Origin: Paenibacillus sp. UNC451MF
GTDB taxonomy: Bacteria > Bacillota > Bacilli > Paenibacillales > NBRC-103111
Direction of reading: 5' to 3'
Assembly: GCF_000686845.1 (NCBI RefSeq)
Contig: NZ_JMLS01000008.1
Coordinates: 1-64,000 of the forward strand
Length of the DNA: 64,000 nt
Position numbers and translations under genes: made by a program. The notes under the pieces are model-generated. The model did not search any database and was not told the DNA's origin. It saw nothing but the letters and a program-made list of their open reading frames with translations. Below are positions 40,237 to 49,388 of the stretch, piece by piece. The number at the start of each line of letters is the position of its first letter. Positions within the stretch are counted from its first letter, which is position 1.

Positions 40237-40274
40237 AGAACCTCTTTCGTTTATCGAAGGAGGTTCTTTTTTTT
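40237..40274 (+). terminator. Intrinsic terminator between comEB and comEC
   Basis: AGAACCTCTTTCG (40237-40249) with CGAAGGAGGTTCT (to 40267), one mismatch, 4-nt loop and eight T. This separates comEC from comEB unless read-through occurs. Confidence 0.9.
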
Positions 40275-40295
40275 GTATTTTAAAGGAGGAGCGAA

Positions 40296-42869
40296 GTGAA
40301 TCGGCCTATTGTTCTCTTTACATTGCTTTGGACTTTCGGCTATATATTGGCTTATACAGCAGAATTATCTTGGCTATCTCTCTACACCAGTCTCGCTGGG
40401 GGTATTGCTGTAATATGGTTATGGATGCTTCGACAACCGTGGTCCCAAGCAGTATGCTTGCTTCTTATCATATTTATAGCTGCTGGATACTATGAAGATT
40501 ATGATCGCCACAATCAAAGCGGGATTGTTGAAGGCACTTCCGAGGCAGCAAATTTTAGCCTGAATGGGGTCATCGTAAACCAGGTTGAGGTTGATGGTGA
40601 TAAGGCTGCTTTTATTATTCGATCCAATGATTACGATGGGGAACGCTTCGCGGTTTCCGTTAGATTGTTATCCAAACAAGAGCAGCAAGAAGCCATGAGC
40701 TGGCAGCGTGGTGACCAAGTGAAGCTGGAGGGTTCTCTTCAGGTACCAGGTGAATCACGTAACTTTGGGGGCTTTGACTATCGCCATTATTTGCGATTCC
40801 AGCATATCCATTGGCAAATCACTGTAAAAGGCATCTCTAGCGTTTACAGAGCAGCCCCAGATTCATGGACTTTTGGACATGTGCTTCGATGGAACGATTC
40901 GTTTCGCTCGATGCTGGGTGAGGGTGTTGAACGCTTGTTTCCAAAGGAGCAGGCAGGTTTCATGAAAGGAATGCTGATCGGATTGACGGACGATATTGAT
41001 CCACAGCAGTTCCAGCAATTTTCTCAGCTAGGTCTTACACATATTATTGCGATATCAGGTTTAAATGTTGCTGTATTTTTAGCATGCTTGCTATGGATCA
41101 TGCGCAGGTTGGGATTCACTCGCGAGACGTATTTGATTACGGCGATGCTGATGATGCCCGTCTACATCGCAGTGACAGGAGCCTCTCCTTCCATTATCAG
41201 AGCGGGCTTGATGGCTATGCTCGGTTTGTATGCCGCTTACCGCCATACTCTAAAGGATGGGCTTCATACGGTCCTGATCGTCGGATGTGTAATGCTGCTG
41301 TGGGAGCCTTATTATTTGCTGGATGTTAGCTTCCAGCTTTCCTTCCTAGTCACGATTGGTTTAATTCTTGGAGTTCCCTCTGCGAACAAGCTTATGCCAA
41401 TTCGCTCAAAATCCTGGAGAGATGCGCTATCTATTACGATCGTCGCTCAGTGTATTTCTTTCCCGGTATCGATTTACTATTTCAATCAGTTCTCACTGCT
41501 TTCTTTAGCGGCCAACTTTGCATTGGTACCGGTATTCAGCATGTTTACCATGCCTGCCGGTACAGCTGCACTATTAATAAGCTTCGCCTCGAATCCGGTT
41601 GGGCAAGCTTTGGCATGGCTTGTTGCCAAAGTGAACGATTGGATCTTTGCGCTCGTATCGGCAGTAAGCAAATGGCATTTGTTTCAAACGATCTGGCCGA
41701 CCCCTGGTCTTGTATGGATCATCGGTTATTATGCGGCATGGAGCCTTCTTATTTATGGCTTGCTTAACAGAAAAGGCAAGGGAGAAGCTCTTCAGGGTGA
41801 TGAGCTTAACGGTCCCATGCTTAACGGATTATCTACCAAGAAAAAATTTACAGGCTTTAAGGTGCAAGTGCCTGTGAAAGCCATGCTTCTTCCCGTGTCT
41901 TCTGTCAGTCTCATAGCTATGCTGCTGTTCGCCTACCAGCCGGCACTGTGGAGCCAGGAGGGGCAGGTATTCTTTATGGATGTTGGACAAGGTGACAGCA
42001 TGTTAATTCGTTCTCCACAGAGTCGCAGCATCATATTAGTCGATGGGGGAGGTACGGTTACTTTTCGCAAGTCGGGTGAAGAATGGAAGCAGCGATCTGA
42101 TCCTTATGAAGTAGGGCGCAAGCTCCTCGTACCTTTGTTGAAAAAGCGAGGGGTACAGCAAATTGATTATTTAATCGTTACTCATCAGGATGCTGACCAT
42201 ATTGGGGGACTGCAATCGGTGCTGGAGCAAATTCCTGTCAAGCAGCTCATATTCAATGGAACGGCGAAACCGACAGCGGGGGCGGAGGAGTTGTTTCAAA
42301 CAGCATTAAATTATGGGGTCAAGCTGGTAAAAGCTTATGCTGGTGACGTATTGCAGGTCGATCAAGACACACTCCTTCGGTTCCTCTATCCATTGCCTGC
42401 GAAGCAAGGTGAGACAGGTATCCGTCTTGAGAAGGAACAAAATGCGGAGTCGGTTGTCTTTTTGATGGAGATGCAAGGAACCAGGTGGCTGTTTACGGGG
42501 GATATGGAACAAGCCTCTGAAGCAGCTGTACTCCGTATGATCAACGGGGCTCCTGCAACGGATGTTTCTTCTGATGTTTTGATTAGAGGACAGCAGCCCC
42601 TGCCTTCAGGACAAATTGATGTTCTAAAGGTCGCTCATCATGGCAGTAAAACGTCCACCACGGCCGCTTGGCTGGATGCATGGCAGCCGAAATATGCAGT
42701 GATATCCGTTGGCCAGCACAATGTGTACGGACACCCCCATCCAACGGTAGTTGGCAGGCTTGAAGAGAGGAACGTCCATATTTTACGTACGGACAACCAG
42801 GGGGAGATACAAATGATTATCCGGGATGGAACAATCCGAATGCGCACCAGGTTTGCTGAAACGCGTTAA
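40296..42869 (+). CDS. comEC: DNA internalization channel ComEC/Rec2
   Basis: An 857-residue polytopic membrane protein that moves single-stranded DNA across the membrane during transformation. It starts at GTG after AGGAGG. The N-terminal OB-like domain (about 60-190) is followed by the competence membrane domain (GLTHIIAISGLNVAVFLACL, GASPSIIRAGLM, LDVSFQLSFLVTIGLI). The C-terminal metallo-beta-lactamase-like domain has FFMDVGQGDSMLIRSP, VTHQDADHIGGLQSV and KVAHHGSKTSTT, the proposed nuclease that degrades one strand. All metal ligands appear intact. Confidence 0.96.
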   Translation: MNRPIVLFTLLWTFGYILAYTAELSWLSLYTSLAGGIAVIWLWMLRQPWSQAVCLLLIIFIAAGYYEDYDRHNQSGIVEGTSEAANFSLNGVIVNQVEVDGDKAAFIIRSNDYDGERFAVSVRLLSKQEQQEAMSWQRGDQVKLEGSLQVPGESRNFGGFDYRHYLRFQHIHWQITVKGISSVYRAAPDSWTFGHVLRWNDSFRSMLGEGVERLFPKEQAGFMKGMLIGLTDDIDPQQFQQFSQLGLTHIIAISGLNVAVFLACLLWIMRRLGFTRETYLITAMLMMPVYIAVTGASPSIIRAGLMAMLGLYAAYRHTLKDGLHTVLIVGCVMLLWEPYYLLDVSFQLSFLVTIGLILGVPSANKLMPIRSKSWRDALSITIVAQCISFPVSIYYFNQFSLLSLAANFALVPVFSMFTMPAGTAALLISFASNPVGQALAWLVAKVNDWIFALVSAVSKWHLFQTIWPTPGLVWIIGYYAAWSLLIYGLLNRKGKGEALQGDELNGPMLNGLSTKKKFTGFKVQVPVKAMLLPVSSVSLIAMLLFAYQPALWSQEGQVFFMDVGQGDSMLIRSPQSRSIILVDGGGTVTFRKSGEEWKQRSDPYEVGRKLLVPLLKKRGVQQIDYLIVTHQDADHIGGLQSVLEQIPVKQLIFNGTAKPTAGAEELFQTALNYGVKLVKAYAGDVLQVDQDTLLRFLYPLPAKQGETGIRLEKEQNAESVVFLMEMQGTRWLFTGDMEQASEAAVLRMINGAPATDVSSDVLIRGQQPLPSGQIDVLKVAHHGSKTSTTAAWLDAWQPKYAVISVGQHNVYGHPHPTVVGRLEERNVHILRTDNQGEIQMIIRDGTIRMRTRFAETR

Positions 42870-42948
42870 TGAAGTTTTACTTATTCATTTTGTCGTATTG
42901 ATTCTGTCATAAAAAACAAAGAAATGGCAAGATATTAAACCGTGAGGA

Positions 42949-43196
42949 TTAGCCTCCACGTGTATATTTTATTTTTTTGATGAGATGCTTGTCTTTATCA
43001 TCTCCTTGATCGTCCCGTTCTTCTTTTTCCTGTTTTTCCTCATGAATTTCAATAGGGGTCTGTCCAGTAATGCTATCGAAGGGAGTATAATCGTTGTTTG
43101 GAATGCCTTTCCGGAAATGATTTTGACGCTTATGATTCCCAGTAAAACTAGAATAGGTACGATGAGCGACAAGGTAGCATACAGAGCAAAGTCCAT
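42949..43196 (-). pseudogene. DUF3951-like small membrane protein gene, frameshifted
   Basis: From the ATG at 43196 (AAAGGA SD upstream) the product reads MDFALYATLSLIVPILVLLG, IISVKIISGKAF, then loses sense. Another frame on the same strand supplies IPNNDYTPFDSITGQTPIEI and a charged tail (HEEKQEKEERDDQGDDKDK). Joined, this is the plan of a DUF3951-type protein: one membrane span, a YTPFD-ITGQ motif and an acidic/basic tail. The switch falls near 43100-43110. So it is either a one-base frameshift pseudogene or a sequencing error. It lies between comEC and the transporter gene. Confidence 0.65.
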
Positions 43197-43454
43197 AGAG
43201 ATTAGTCCTTTCGATAGAAAATAGGAATGCTTTAGATTCCATTATAGGCTTCCGATGCAATTACATATACTACGAATAGAGTTCAGGTTTGTTTCGATTT
43301 TTCTTCCCATAAAGCTGCTCCAATATATGGGGGACGTGATAAAAGAGAAACGATTGCTTGAATATTTCTGTCGGTTCCCTTATAGTGTTAGATTGTGTGA
43401 GTCTTTAACGAGACTTCATGGGTGGGTGAGGGAATTTATAAAGAAGGAAAAGAC

Positions 43455-44357
43455 ATGACATCTAAGAACCGTTGGAAGGCCATTTGGTTCGTCTTGTTGG
43501 GCGCCGCCTCTTATGGCGTGTTGTCTACATTCGTTAAGCTTGGTTATCAAAGCGGATTTACGGCATCGGAAATTACGGGCAGCCAAGTTCTGTTCGGGTT
43601 GATTGTGCTGTGGCTGTTAAGCTTACCGAAGCTTCGTCAAATGAAGGGAATATCGCGCGGCATTATTGTGAAGCTTATTGCGGGCGGTACGTTTACAGGT
43701 CTAACAGGATATTTTTATTACCAATCATTGCAGGTGCTGGACGCATCGTTTGCGGTATTACTTCTGTTCCAGTTTACATGGATGGGGATGCTGTTCGATT
43801 GGTTCGTGGCAAGAAGAGTGCCGACGCTTTTCCAATGGATAGCTATGGTGCTGACACTTATTGGTACAGTACTGGCTTCCGGTATTTTATCGGGTACGAT
43901 AGACCGTCCAAGTGCAAGTGGGATTGGACTCGGTTTGTTAGCCGCTTGCTGCTATACGATGTTTATCTTCTTCAGCGGTAGAGTAGCCACTCATTTGCCT
44001 GCATTGGTCCGCAGCACATGGATGATTACGGGGGCTGCCTTGATCGTATTGATCTTGATGCCGCCGCAGTTTCTCTGGAACGGATCGCTCAGCCAAGGGT
44101 TATGGAAATGGGGGATATTATTAAGCGTATTCGGCATGATTCTACCTCCATTCCTGTATGCTAAGGGAGCACCTTTTATCGAGACCGGTCTTGCTGCTGT
44201 GTTAGGCTCTGTGGAACTGCCGGTCGTCATTATTTGTTCCGCACTGCTGCTTCACGAAACGACTTATGTGCTTCAGTGGATCGGTATCGCCGTCATACTT
44301 CTAGGCGTGTTTGTGTCAGAACGGAAGACAGGTGTTCCATCCGACAGCAGTGCTTGA
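43455..44357 (+). CDS. DMT-superfamily (EamA) transporter
   Basis: A 300-residue inner-membrane drug/metabolite transporter with ten predicted spans in two EamA repeats. The ATG at 43455 follows AAGAAGGA; the GTG 11 codons upstream lacks an SD. Opening AIWFVLLGAASYGVLSTFVK and the repeat end AAVLGSVELPVVIICSALLL are typical. The substrate is unknown; amino acids or metabolites are usual. Confidence 0.92.
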   Translation: MTSKNRWKAIWFVLLGAASYGVLSTFVKLGYQSGFTASEITGSQVLFGLIVLWLLSLPKLRQMKGISRGIIVKLIAGGTFTGLTGYFYYQSLQVLDASFAVLLLFQFTWMGMLFDWFVARRVPTLFQWIAMVLTLIGTVLASGILSGTIDRPSASGIGLGLLAACCYTMFIFFSGRVATHLPALVRSTWMITGAALIVLILMPPQFLWNGSLSQGLWKWGILLSVFGMILPPFLYAKGAPFIETGLAAVLGSVELPVVIICSALLLHETTYVLQWIGIAVILLGVFVSERKTGVPSDSSA

Positions 44358-44401
44358 ACGCTTATTGGGAGTTTAAAGAGAAAGGCTATACTATAAACGT
44401 T

Positions 44402-44438
44402 AAAAGCAGCGCCTGTCTAAACAGGTCGCTGCTTTTTT
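44402..44438. terminator. Bidirectional terminator between transporter and DUF2264 gene
   Basis: AAAAGCAGCGCCTGT (44402-44416) with ACAGGTCGCTGCTTTT (44421-44436), one bulge, 4-nt loop, T-run on both strands. It serves both convergent genes. Confidence 0.9.
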
Positions 44439-44464
44439 CACTAATTCATAAAAGTGCTGATTTA

Positions 44465-45607
44465 TTAATAAAGTGCTTTGTCTATAGAGAAGCTCTGAGA
44501 GCTCCATGCTTTCTTGTTGGTCCAATCCGCCTCGCCTTGCCAGAACGGGTCTTCGGCAGGTAAGCCAAGAGGCAGGAATACGGCAGAGCATAAGTAGAGA
44601 CTTCCTGTAGAAATATAGGTTTCACCAATTTCGGGTTGATGACCGCAAAAACCGATCGTAAGCCAGCCATTATCGTCGAAAGTCCCCGGTGCGTTGATCA
44701 TGCGCTGCATTACGGCGGTTAAGGCGCATCGTACTTGAGCAGGCTCAAGGCTTGCGTCCAGTTGATGCTGAAGAGCCATCTGGCTGAGCAGTTGGAAGGC
44801 TCCGAATCGGTATGCCAACGATCGTCCAACCGCAGGGAAGGTTCCTTCAGGAGAGATGGATCTTTCCTGTTGAACGGCGTACCTGCGGGCACGGCAGACA
44901 ACTTTCTCTTCCATATCTGCCCACGCAGGATCTTCTCCCTTAAGCGTGCTGATAATGTCTACCAGCATAGGTTGGATAACGAAGCTGTTATAATAATCGG
45001 CGTGGAAATCCGGTCCGTCTCCATAGATGCCATCGCCTTTATACCACTGTTCGTGCTGCCTAAGAGCATAGTCGACGCGCATTCTGTCCCAATCAGCACC
45101 TGCACGGTACAGTGCCGTTTCGATCATGGCCGAGAACAACAGCCAGTTGTTATAGTAAGGCTTGCGGGTACGGGTAGACTTCAATGCTTCAATAACATTC
45201 TTCTTAACATTCTCCCCAAGCTTGTTCCATAATTCTTCTGGTGCACGTACCAGAGCATGCGATAAGAAAGCAGCATCGACAATGGGCTGGTAGCCTTCGG
45301 AAAAATTCATAAAATCAGGTGACGAAGGATCAGTAGCCGCATCAATAGCACCTCTGGCCTGATCGGCATAGCGCTCACGCAGTCTGCCTTCTTCTCCATC
45401 ACGGCTGCCGTTTTCAAGCCACGGAGCCATACCGGTCAATAAGCGGCCTAGTGCTTCCAAATACGTGTACATATGTCGATCATCCATCTTACGTTCGATC
45501 GGCATTTTTTCTTTTAACTGACGGTGGTTTAAATGATGAAGCACGGGCTGAGCAATTCTGCTCATCGTATCAATCCAAAAAATGCGATCCTCTCGACCAA
45601 GAGACAT
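44465..45607 (-). CDS. DUF2264 domain protein
   Basis: A 380-residue protein whose whole length matches the DUF2264 plan: RHMYTYLEALGRLLTGMAPWL near the N-terminus, YADQARGAIDAATDPSSPDF, NNWLLFSAMIETAL, YGDGPDFHADYYNSFVIQPM, SPEGTFPAVGRSLAYRFGAF and WLTIGFCGHQPEIGETYIST. It is probably an alpha/alpha-barrel protein found with polysaccharide-degrading genes, perhaps a lyase or hydrolase, but no activity is established to my knowledge. No signal peptide. AGGGAGGG lies 7 nt before the ATG. Confidence 0.85.
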   Translation of the reverse strand: MSLGREDRIFWIDTMSRIAQPVLHHLNHRQLKEKMPIERKMDDRHMYTYLEALGRLLTGMAPWLENGSRDGEEGRLRERYADQARGAIDAATDPSSPDFMNFSEGYQPIVDAAFLSHALVRAPEELWNKLGENVKKNVIEALKSTRTRKPYYNNWLLFSAMIETALYRAGADWDRMRVDYALRQHEQWYKGDGIYGDGPDFHADYYNSFVIQPMLVDIISTLKGEDPAWADMEEKVVCRARRYAVQQERSISPEGTFPAVGRSLAYRFGAFQLLSQMALQHQLDASLEPAQVRCALTAVMQRMINAPGTFDDNGWLTIGFCGHQPEIGETYISTGSLYLCSAVFLPLGLPAEDPFWQGEADWTNKKAWSSQSFSIDKALY

Positions 45608-45846
45608 TTATAAACCCTCCCTATAAATAAGACAAAGCAACTGGTTCATTTGCTCATCATTTTACAACAATTTACGACAAGGGTCATTGGTGAACATGAC
45701 AATAATCTTTGTGGAAAAAAGCTGTAAAAATATAATTGATTATTACATATACAATTTTTGGATTATCATGCAATATTCAACAAACATCTGTGAGCTATAT
45801 GATATGTTCTTATTTTTAATAGAAATATACTCTTATTTGTGAACGC

Positions 45847-45962
45847 TTGCAATAAAAGTTCCGACAAATATACGATTTATCGAACGGTCTGCTGTTCATC
45901 CGAAATCTATTATTGGTCTTTCCCGTTCCCGTCATGCTGCTGCAGGCATGCGGGATTTTTTT
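45847..45962 (+). ncRNA. Candidate small RNA (orphan promoter and terminator)
   Basis: In the 486-nt gap between the DUF2264 gene and the sigma factor, TTGCAA (45847-45852), 16 bp, TATACG (45869-45874) could be a promoter. About 80 nt of downstream sequence has a GAAC/GTTC hairpin. It ends in a strong terminator: CCCGTCATGC (45928-45937) with GCATGCGGG (45946-45954), then ATTTTTTT. No protein is readable in this unit. The rest of the gap is AT-rich with no gene seen. Confidence 0.4.
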
Positions 45963-46059
45963 ATGTAAGATAAGATAGTCATTCTTCATGCGGAGAAGCA
46001 TATCGAACTCAGGTATACCTGCACGCCAAAATTTGATATTCTTAGTAGAGTTCATTGAG

Positions 46060-46088
46060 TGCAACATTTTATTCGTTACGTTCGTTTA
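46060..46088 (+). promoter_or_regulatory. Possible ECF-type autoregulatory promoter
   Basis: TGCAAC (46060-46065), 17 bp, CGTTTA (46083-46088) resembles the SigW-type pattern TGAAAC-16-CGTA. It lies just upstream of the ECF sigma gene, where autoregulation is usual. Confidence 0.4.
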
Positions 46089-46114
46089 TATAGTTGCAAG
46101 AGAGGGGGATCCCA

Positions 46115-46672
46115 GTGGTAGCGCCAGAACTGATAAAGGCTGCCCAATCGGGCGATCGCGACGCTCTAATTACCCTACTGCGTGAAATAGAAAATCATGT
46201 ATATCGAACTGCTTATTACATTCTGGGGAATGAGCAGGACGCTATGGATGCCGCACAGGAAGCGTTAATACGTATTTATACCAAAATTAATTCTTATGAA
46301 GAAAAAGCTCAGTTCAAAACGTGGGTACAACGAATTGTCACTAACTTATGCATAGACAAATTCAGAAGGTCCAAGCCTACCGTTTCCATCGACGAGCATG
46401 AGCTTAACTTTACTGCAAACAAGACGGTAGAAGATGAGGTTATGTCCGCATATATTGCCCAAGATATTAAAGAGGCAATTGATAAGCTGCCGGAACATCA
46501 TCGATCGGTTGTTGTACTGCGATATTTGCAGGATTTTTCCTACAACGAAATTGCCGAATCTTTGGATTTGCCCATCAACACGGTGAAGTCCTATTTATTC
46601 AGGGCAAGGCAGCAGTTACAAACATTGTTGCAGGATTACAAAAAAACCAAGAGTGATGCTATCAGAGGCTAA
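46115..46672 (+). CDS. ECF RNA polymerase sigma factor, SigW-like
   Basis: A 185-residue group 4 sigma factor. GTG at 46115 after GAGAGGGGG gives the start MVAPELIKAAQSGDRDAL, matching the family. Region 2 reads ILGNEQDAMDAAQEALIRIY and FKTWVQRIVTNLCIDKFRR. Region 4 reads LPEHHRSVVVLRYLQDFSYN and EIAESLDLPINTVKSYLFRA. It is paired with the downstream anti-sigma gene. Such factors answer cell-envelope stress. Confidence 0.92.
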   Translation: MVAPELIKAAQSGDRDALITLLREIENHVYRTAYYILGNEQDAMDAAQEALIRIYTKINSYEEKAQFKTWVQRIVTNLCIDKFRRSKPTVSIDEHELNFTANKTVEDEVMSAYIAQDIKEAIDKLPEHHRSVVVLRYLQDFSYNEIAESLDLPINTVKSYLFRARQQLQTLLQDYKKTKSDAIRG

Positions 46673-46771
46673 TTCACTTCGTCGGTTTGCGTGAGTTCAT
46701 CTGGGTCTTATTTATTCTGCTTCGTATTTGTAAATATCAATTGTGAATTGTTCAGAAAGGTAGTGTGCGGG

Positions 46772-48118
46772 ATGATGTGTCAAGAGGTGATCGAACTCAT
46801 GCAGAGATACCTCGATCAGGATCTCGATGAATTAGAATATGAACAAATGCTGGGGCATTTGCAGCAGTGCTCGGAATGTACGGAACTGTTCCAGCGTTTG
46901 GCAGCTTTGTCTCAGGAACTGGAGCAATTACCTAAAGTAACTCCAGCTTACAGCTTAGTGGATGCTATTATGCCGAAGCTGCAGAGAATTGATGAAGGCT
47001 TCCCTGCAGTGGAATACCCGATTGCACCTGTCGCTCCTCTACCTGATAAGTATAAGGAGACACCACTTACGGAAGAAGCTAGGGCTCAAGTCGAGCATGC
47101 AGTAGGATGGCGAAAAAGAATTCGGGGACTTGTCTCCATGCGGATTGTGGGCGGTGTGGTTGCAGCTGGTCTGGTACTTGGGTTTTTCGTGTTTGAGCAG
47201 CAGGAGCAGCGCGGCGGGATGAATGATGCGGGATCCATGCTGATGTCCTCTACCACTCAAAACAAGGCTGAGAGTACAGCAAAGCAGGACCCTGCTTCAG
47301 GAGCAAACAGCAAACGGGTTGCAGAATCGTCCAGTGCGGCCAACCCGTCGGATCAGCAGGCAGCAATGGATACAGTCAAGCCGGATTCCACTGCAAAAGC
47401 TCCTTTGGGGGCCCCTGCCCAAAGTCAAGAAAATAAGGTTCAGCCGCCAAGTGCTGATACTCCGTTAAAGAAAAGCGTAAGTACTGGATTAGGGCAGCAG
47501 GAACCTTCTAAGGAACCGGTGCAGCGTTCTGCCGATCAAGGTACAGTTAATGATCAAATTCCAACTTCAACACCATCTACTAAGTCGCAGCCGCAGGATG
47601 CACCTGTTAATGAGGAATTAGCTCCTCCGCCAGTAGAATCGCCCGCAGGTCGAAGCGGTGCTCCAGTTAATAAAATGACGGTTCCGAATCCGGCCCAATC
47701 ATTTGTAAATCCGGACTCAACGTTATCGGATGGCACGGGTGGCAATGCTTCCGCTTTTGCGGGTAATCAGAATGATGCTGCGCCCGGAGCCCAGTCGAAT
47801 GGCGATGCTGCCAACAAGACGAAACCGGAGGAAATGGGAATTAACCAACAGTATTCGGTGTCTTCGTCTGGCAATCCAAGTACGCTAACCTCTCCGGATA
47901 AAGGCTATGTGGCTGCTATCAATGATAAGCGTCAGGTTGTTATTACAGACAATCAGCAGAAGGTACTGTTTACTTCCAGTAACACATGGACGGTGAAAGA
48001 CAAGATGGAACTGGTTGAATGGACAGAGGGGCAGATGCTTACTTATCGTGTAAGTAATGAATCGGGAACAAATACCTATGTCATTAATGTAAAAGACAAA
48101 ACAGAAATAAAAAAATAA
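46772..48118 (+). CDS. Membrane anti-sigma factor with zinc finger and long ectodomain
   Basis: A 448-residue transmembrane anti-sigma factor. The start at ATG 46772 (or 46775) is preferred; upstream in-frame residues look non-coding. The N-terminal zinc-finger domain has the HLQQCSEC (HxxxCxxC) site that binds the sigma factor. A single span (GGVVAAGLVLGFFVF) is near residue 130. The outer part is about 210 residues rich in Ser, Pro, Gln, Asn and Ala, then a compact C-terminal domain of about 80 residues (GYVAAINDKRQVVITDNQQK to the end). RsiW-type proteins are released by intramembrane proteolysis; here the outer part is far longer than in RsiW (about 208 residues in all). Confidence 0.88.
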   Translation: MMCQEVIELMQRYLDQDLDELEYEQMLGHLQQCSECTELFQRLAALSQELEQLPKVTPAYSLVDAIMPKLQRIDEGFPAVEYPIAPVAPLPDKYKETPLTEEARAQVEHAVGWRKRIRGLVSMRIVGGVVAAGLVLGFFVFEQQEQRGGMNDAGSMLMSSTTQNKAESTAKQDPASGANSKRVAESSSAANPSDQQAAMDTVKPDSTAKAPLGAPAQSQENKVQPPSADTPLKKSVSTGLGQQEPSKEPVQRSADQGTVNDQIPTSTPSTKSQPQDAPVNEELAPPPVESPAGRSGAPVNKMTVPNPAQSFVNPDSTLSDGTGGNASAFAGNQNDAAPGAQSNGDAANKTKPEEMGINQQYSVSSSGNPSTLTSPDKGYVAAINDKRQVVITDNQQKVLFTSSNTWTVKDKMELVEWTEGQMLTYRVSNESGTNTYVINVKDKTEIKK

Positions 48119-48260
48119 TGGTTTATGCCGCGGCCAGTCACCAATCGGGCGCGGCGTAATATAATATGGTGTAGCATCACACTACGAGCGCGTCGTATGA
48201 TCACCACGGGGAAGGTTTCTAGAGCTTTCCTCATAGTGTTTATATAGATGGGGTTTCGTG

Positions 48261-48307
48261 CAAAGGGATTATGTTCAAAACCTGCAGGTTTTGACGTAAT
48301 CCCTTTG
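48261..48307. repeat. 47-nt near-perfect palindrome upstream of holA
   Basis: CAAAGGGATTA (48261-48271) pairs with TAATCCCTTTG (48297-48307). Between them CAAAACCTG/CAGGTTTTG (48276-48293) is a perfect 18-nt palindrome, and only TGTT and ACG are unpaired. It could be a hairpin of the preceding transcript (weak TTGTTG tail) or a protein-binding site or mobile relic. The whole 231-nt gap also holds a GC hairpin TGCCGCG/CGCGGC near 48125-48160. Confidence 0.6.
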
Positions 48308-48349
48308 TTGTTGCTACAATGTCAAAAGAAGAAAGTAGGGGGAGCGGAG

Positions 48350-49369
48350 ATGGATTATAAAACGGCGTTGAAACAAATTCAACAGGGGAAGTTTGCCCCG
48401 GTCTACGTGTGCTATGGTGCTGAATCGTACCTGATCCACGCATTAATTGAGAAGCTGACGGATCGTCTTGTAGATCCGGAACAAAGGCCGTTCGCGGTAA
48501 CCAAATATGACTTGTCGGAAACGTCATTGGATACGGTAATTGAGGAAGCGGAGACGCTCCCTTTTATGGTGCCTCGCAAGCTGGTTATTGCAACGAACGC
48601 ATTATTCCTTACCGGTGCAAAGGAAAGCACCAAAGTAGAGCATAAACCTGAACGTTTGACTGAATATATGAAGGCGCCGACCGATTTTTCCGTTGTCGTG
48701 CTTACAGTAGATGCGGACAAGCTCGATGAAAGAAAGAAGCTGGTCAAAGCATTGAAGGAAGCAGATTGCTTGGTTTCTTGTGCATCGCTATCTGCTGACG
48801 ATTTGTCGCATTGGGTAAAGCAAGAGGCGGACAAAGCCGGATTCACATTTGCACCGGGAGTAGCAGAGCAGTTCATCTTGTATACCGGAACCAGCCTACA
48901 GGCTTTATCCAGTGAATTGGAAAAGTGTGCGCTGTTCGTAGGTCGCGGCGGGACGCTTACAGAGGATGCGTTAGAGCAGCTGGTAACACGTTCGATAGAA
49001 CAAAATATTTTTATATTGATAGAACATATTGTTCAGCTTCAATTGGAGAAAGCGTTCACGATGCTGTCGGAGCTGCTTCGCAGAAAGGAAGAACCGATTA
49101 AGATTATGGCTCTGATCGCCCGCCAGTTCCGAATCATGTTTCAAGTGAAGGATCTACAGCAGCAAGGGTATTCTCAGCAGCAAATGGCTTCCCAGCTAGG
49201 GCTCCATCCTTACGCTGTAAAGATTGCCTCAGGGCAAAGCAACCGGTTTGAATTGAAGCAGCTCGCGGATATTTTAAACCAACTATCTGATTTGGATTAT
49301 CAAATGAAGAGCGGAAAAATCGATAAGGTATTGGGGCTAGAAATGTTTCTTCTTAAGCTCATAGCTTGA
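48350..49369 (+). CDS. holA: DNA polymerase III subunit delta
   Basis: A 339-residue clamp-loader subunit that opens the beta sliding clamp. ATG 48350 follows AGGGGGAG. Landmarks: PVYVCYGAESYLIHALIEKL near the N-terminus, FMVPRKLVIATNA, the AAA+-like middle without a functional Walker A, and the C-terminal RQFRIMFQVKDLQQQGYSQQ and GLHPYAVKIASGQS collar. The position between comEC and rpsT is conserved (yqeN in B. subtilis). Confidence 0.95.
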   Translation: MDYKTALKQIQQGKFAPVYVCYGAESYLIHALIEKLTDRLVDPEQRPFAVTKYDLSETSLDTVIEEAETLPFMVPRKLVIATNALFLTGAKESTKVEHKPERLTEYMKAPTDFSVVVLTVDADKLDERKKLVKALKEADCLVSCASLSADDLSHWVKQEADKAGFTFAPGVAEQFILYTGTSLQALSSELEKCALFVGRGGTLTEDALEQLVTRSIEQNIFILIEHIVQLQLEKAFTMLSELLRRKEEPIKIMALIARQFRIMFQVKDLQQQGYSQQQMASQLGLHPYAVKIASGQSNRFELKQLADILNQLSDLDYQMKSGKIDKVLGLEMFLLKLIA

Positions 49370-49388
49370 AGCAATAAACGAGGGTATA

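Noticed and set aside
46691-46771. In-frame upstream extension of the anti-sigma gene
   Set aside because: Would add a hydrophobic Cys/Phe-rich leader without SD and without family similarity before the zinc-finger domain.
48248-48349. In-frame extension of holA
   Set aside because: It runs through the 47-nt palindrome and gives no delta-subunit homology; ATG 48350 has AGGGGGAG.
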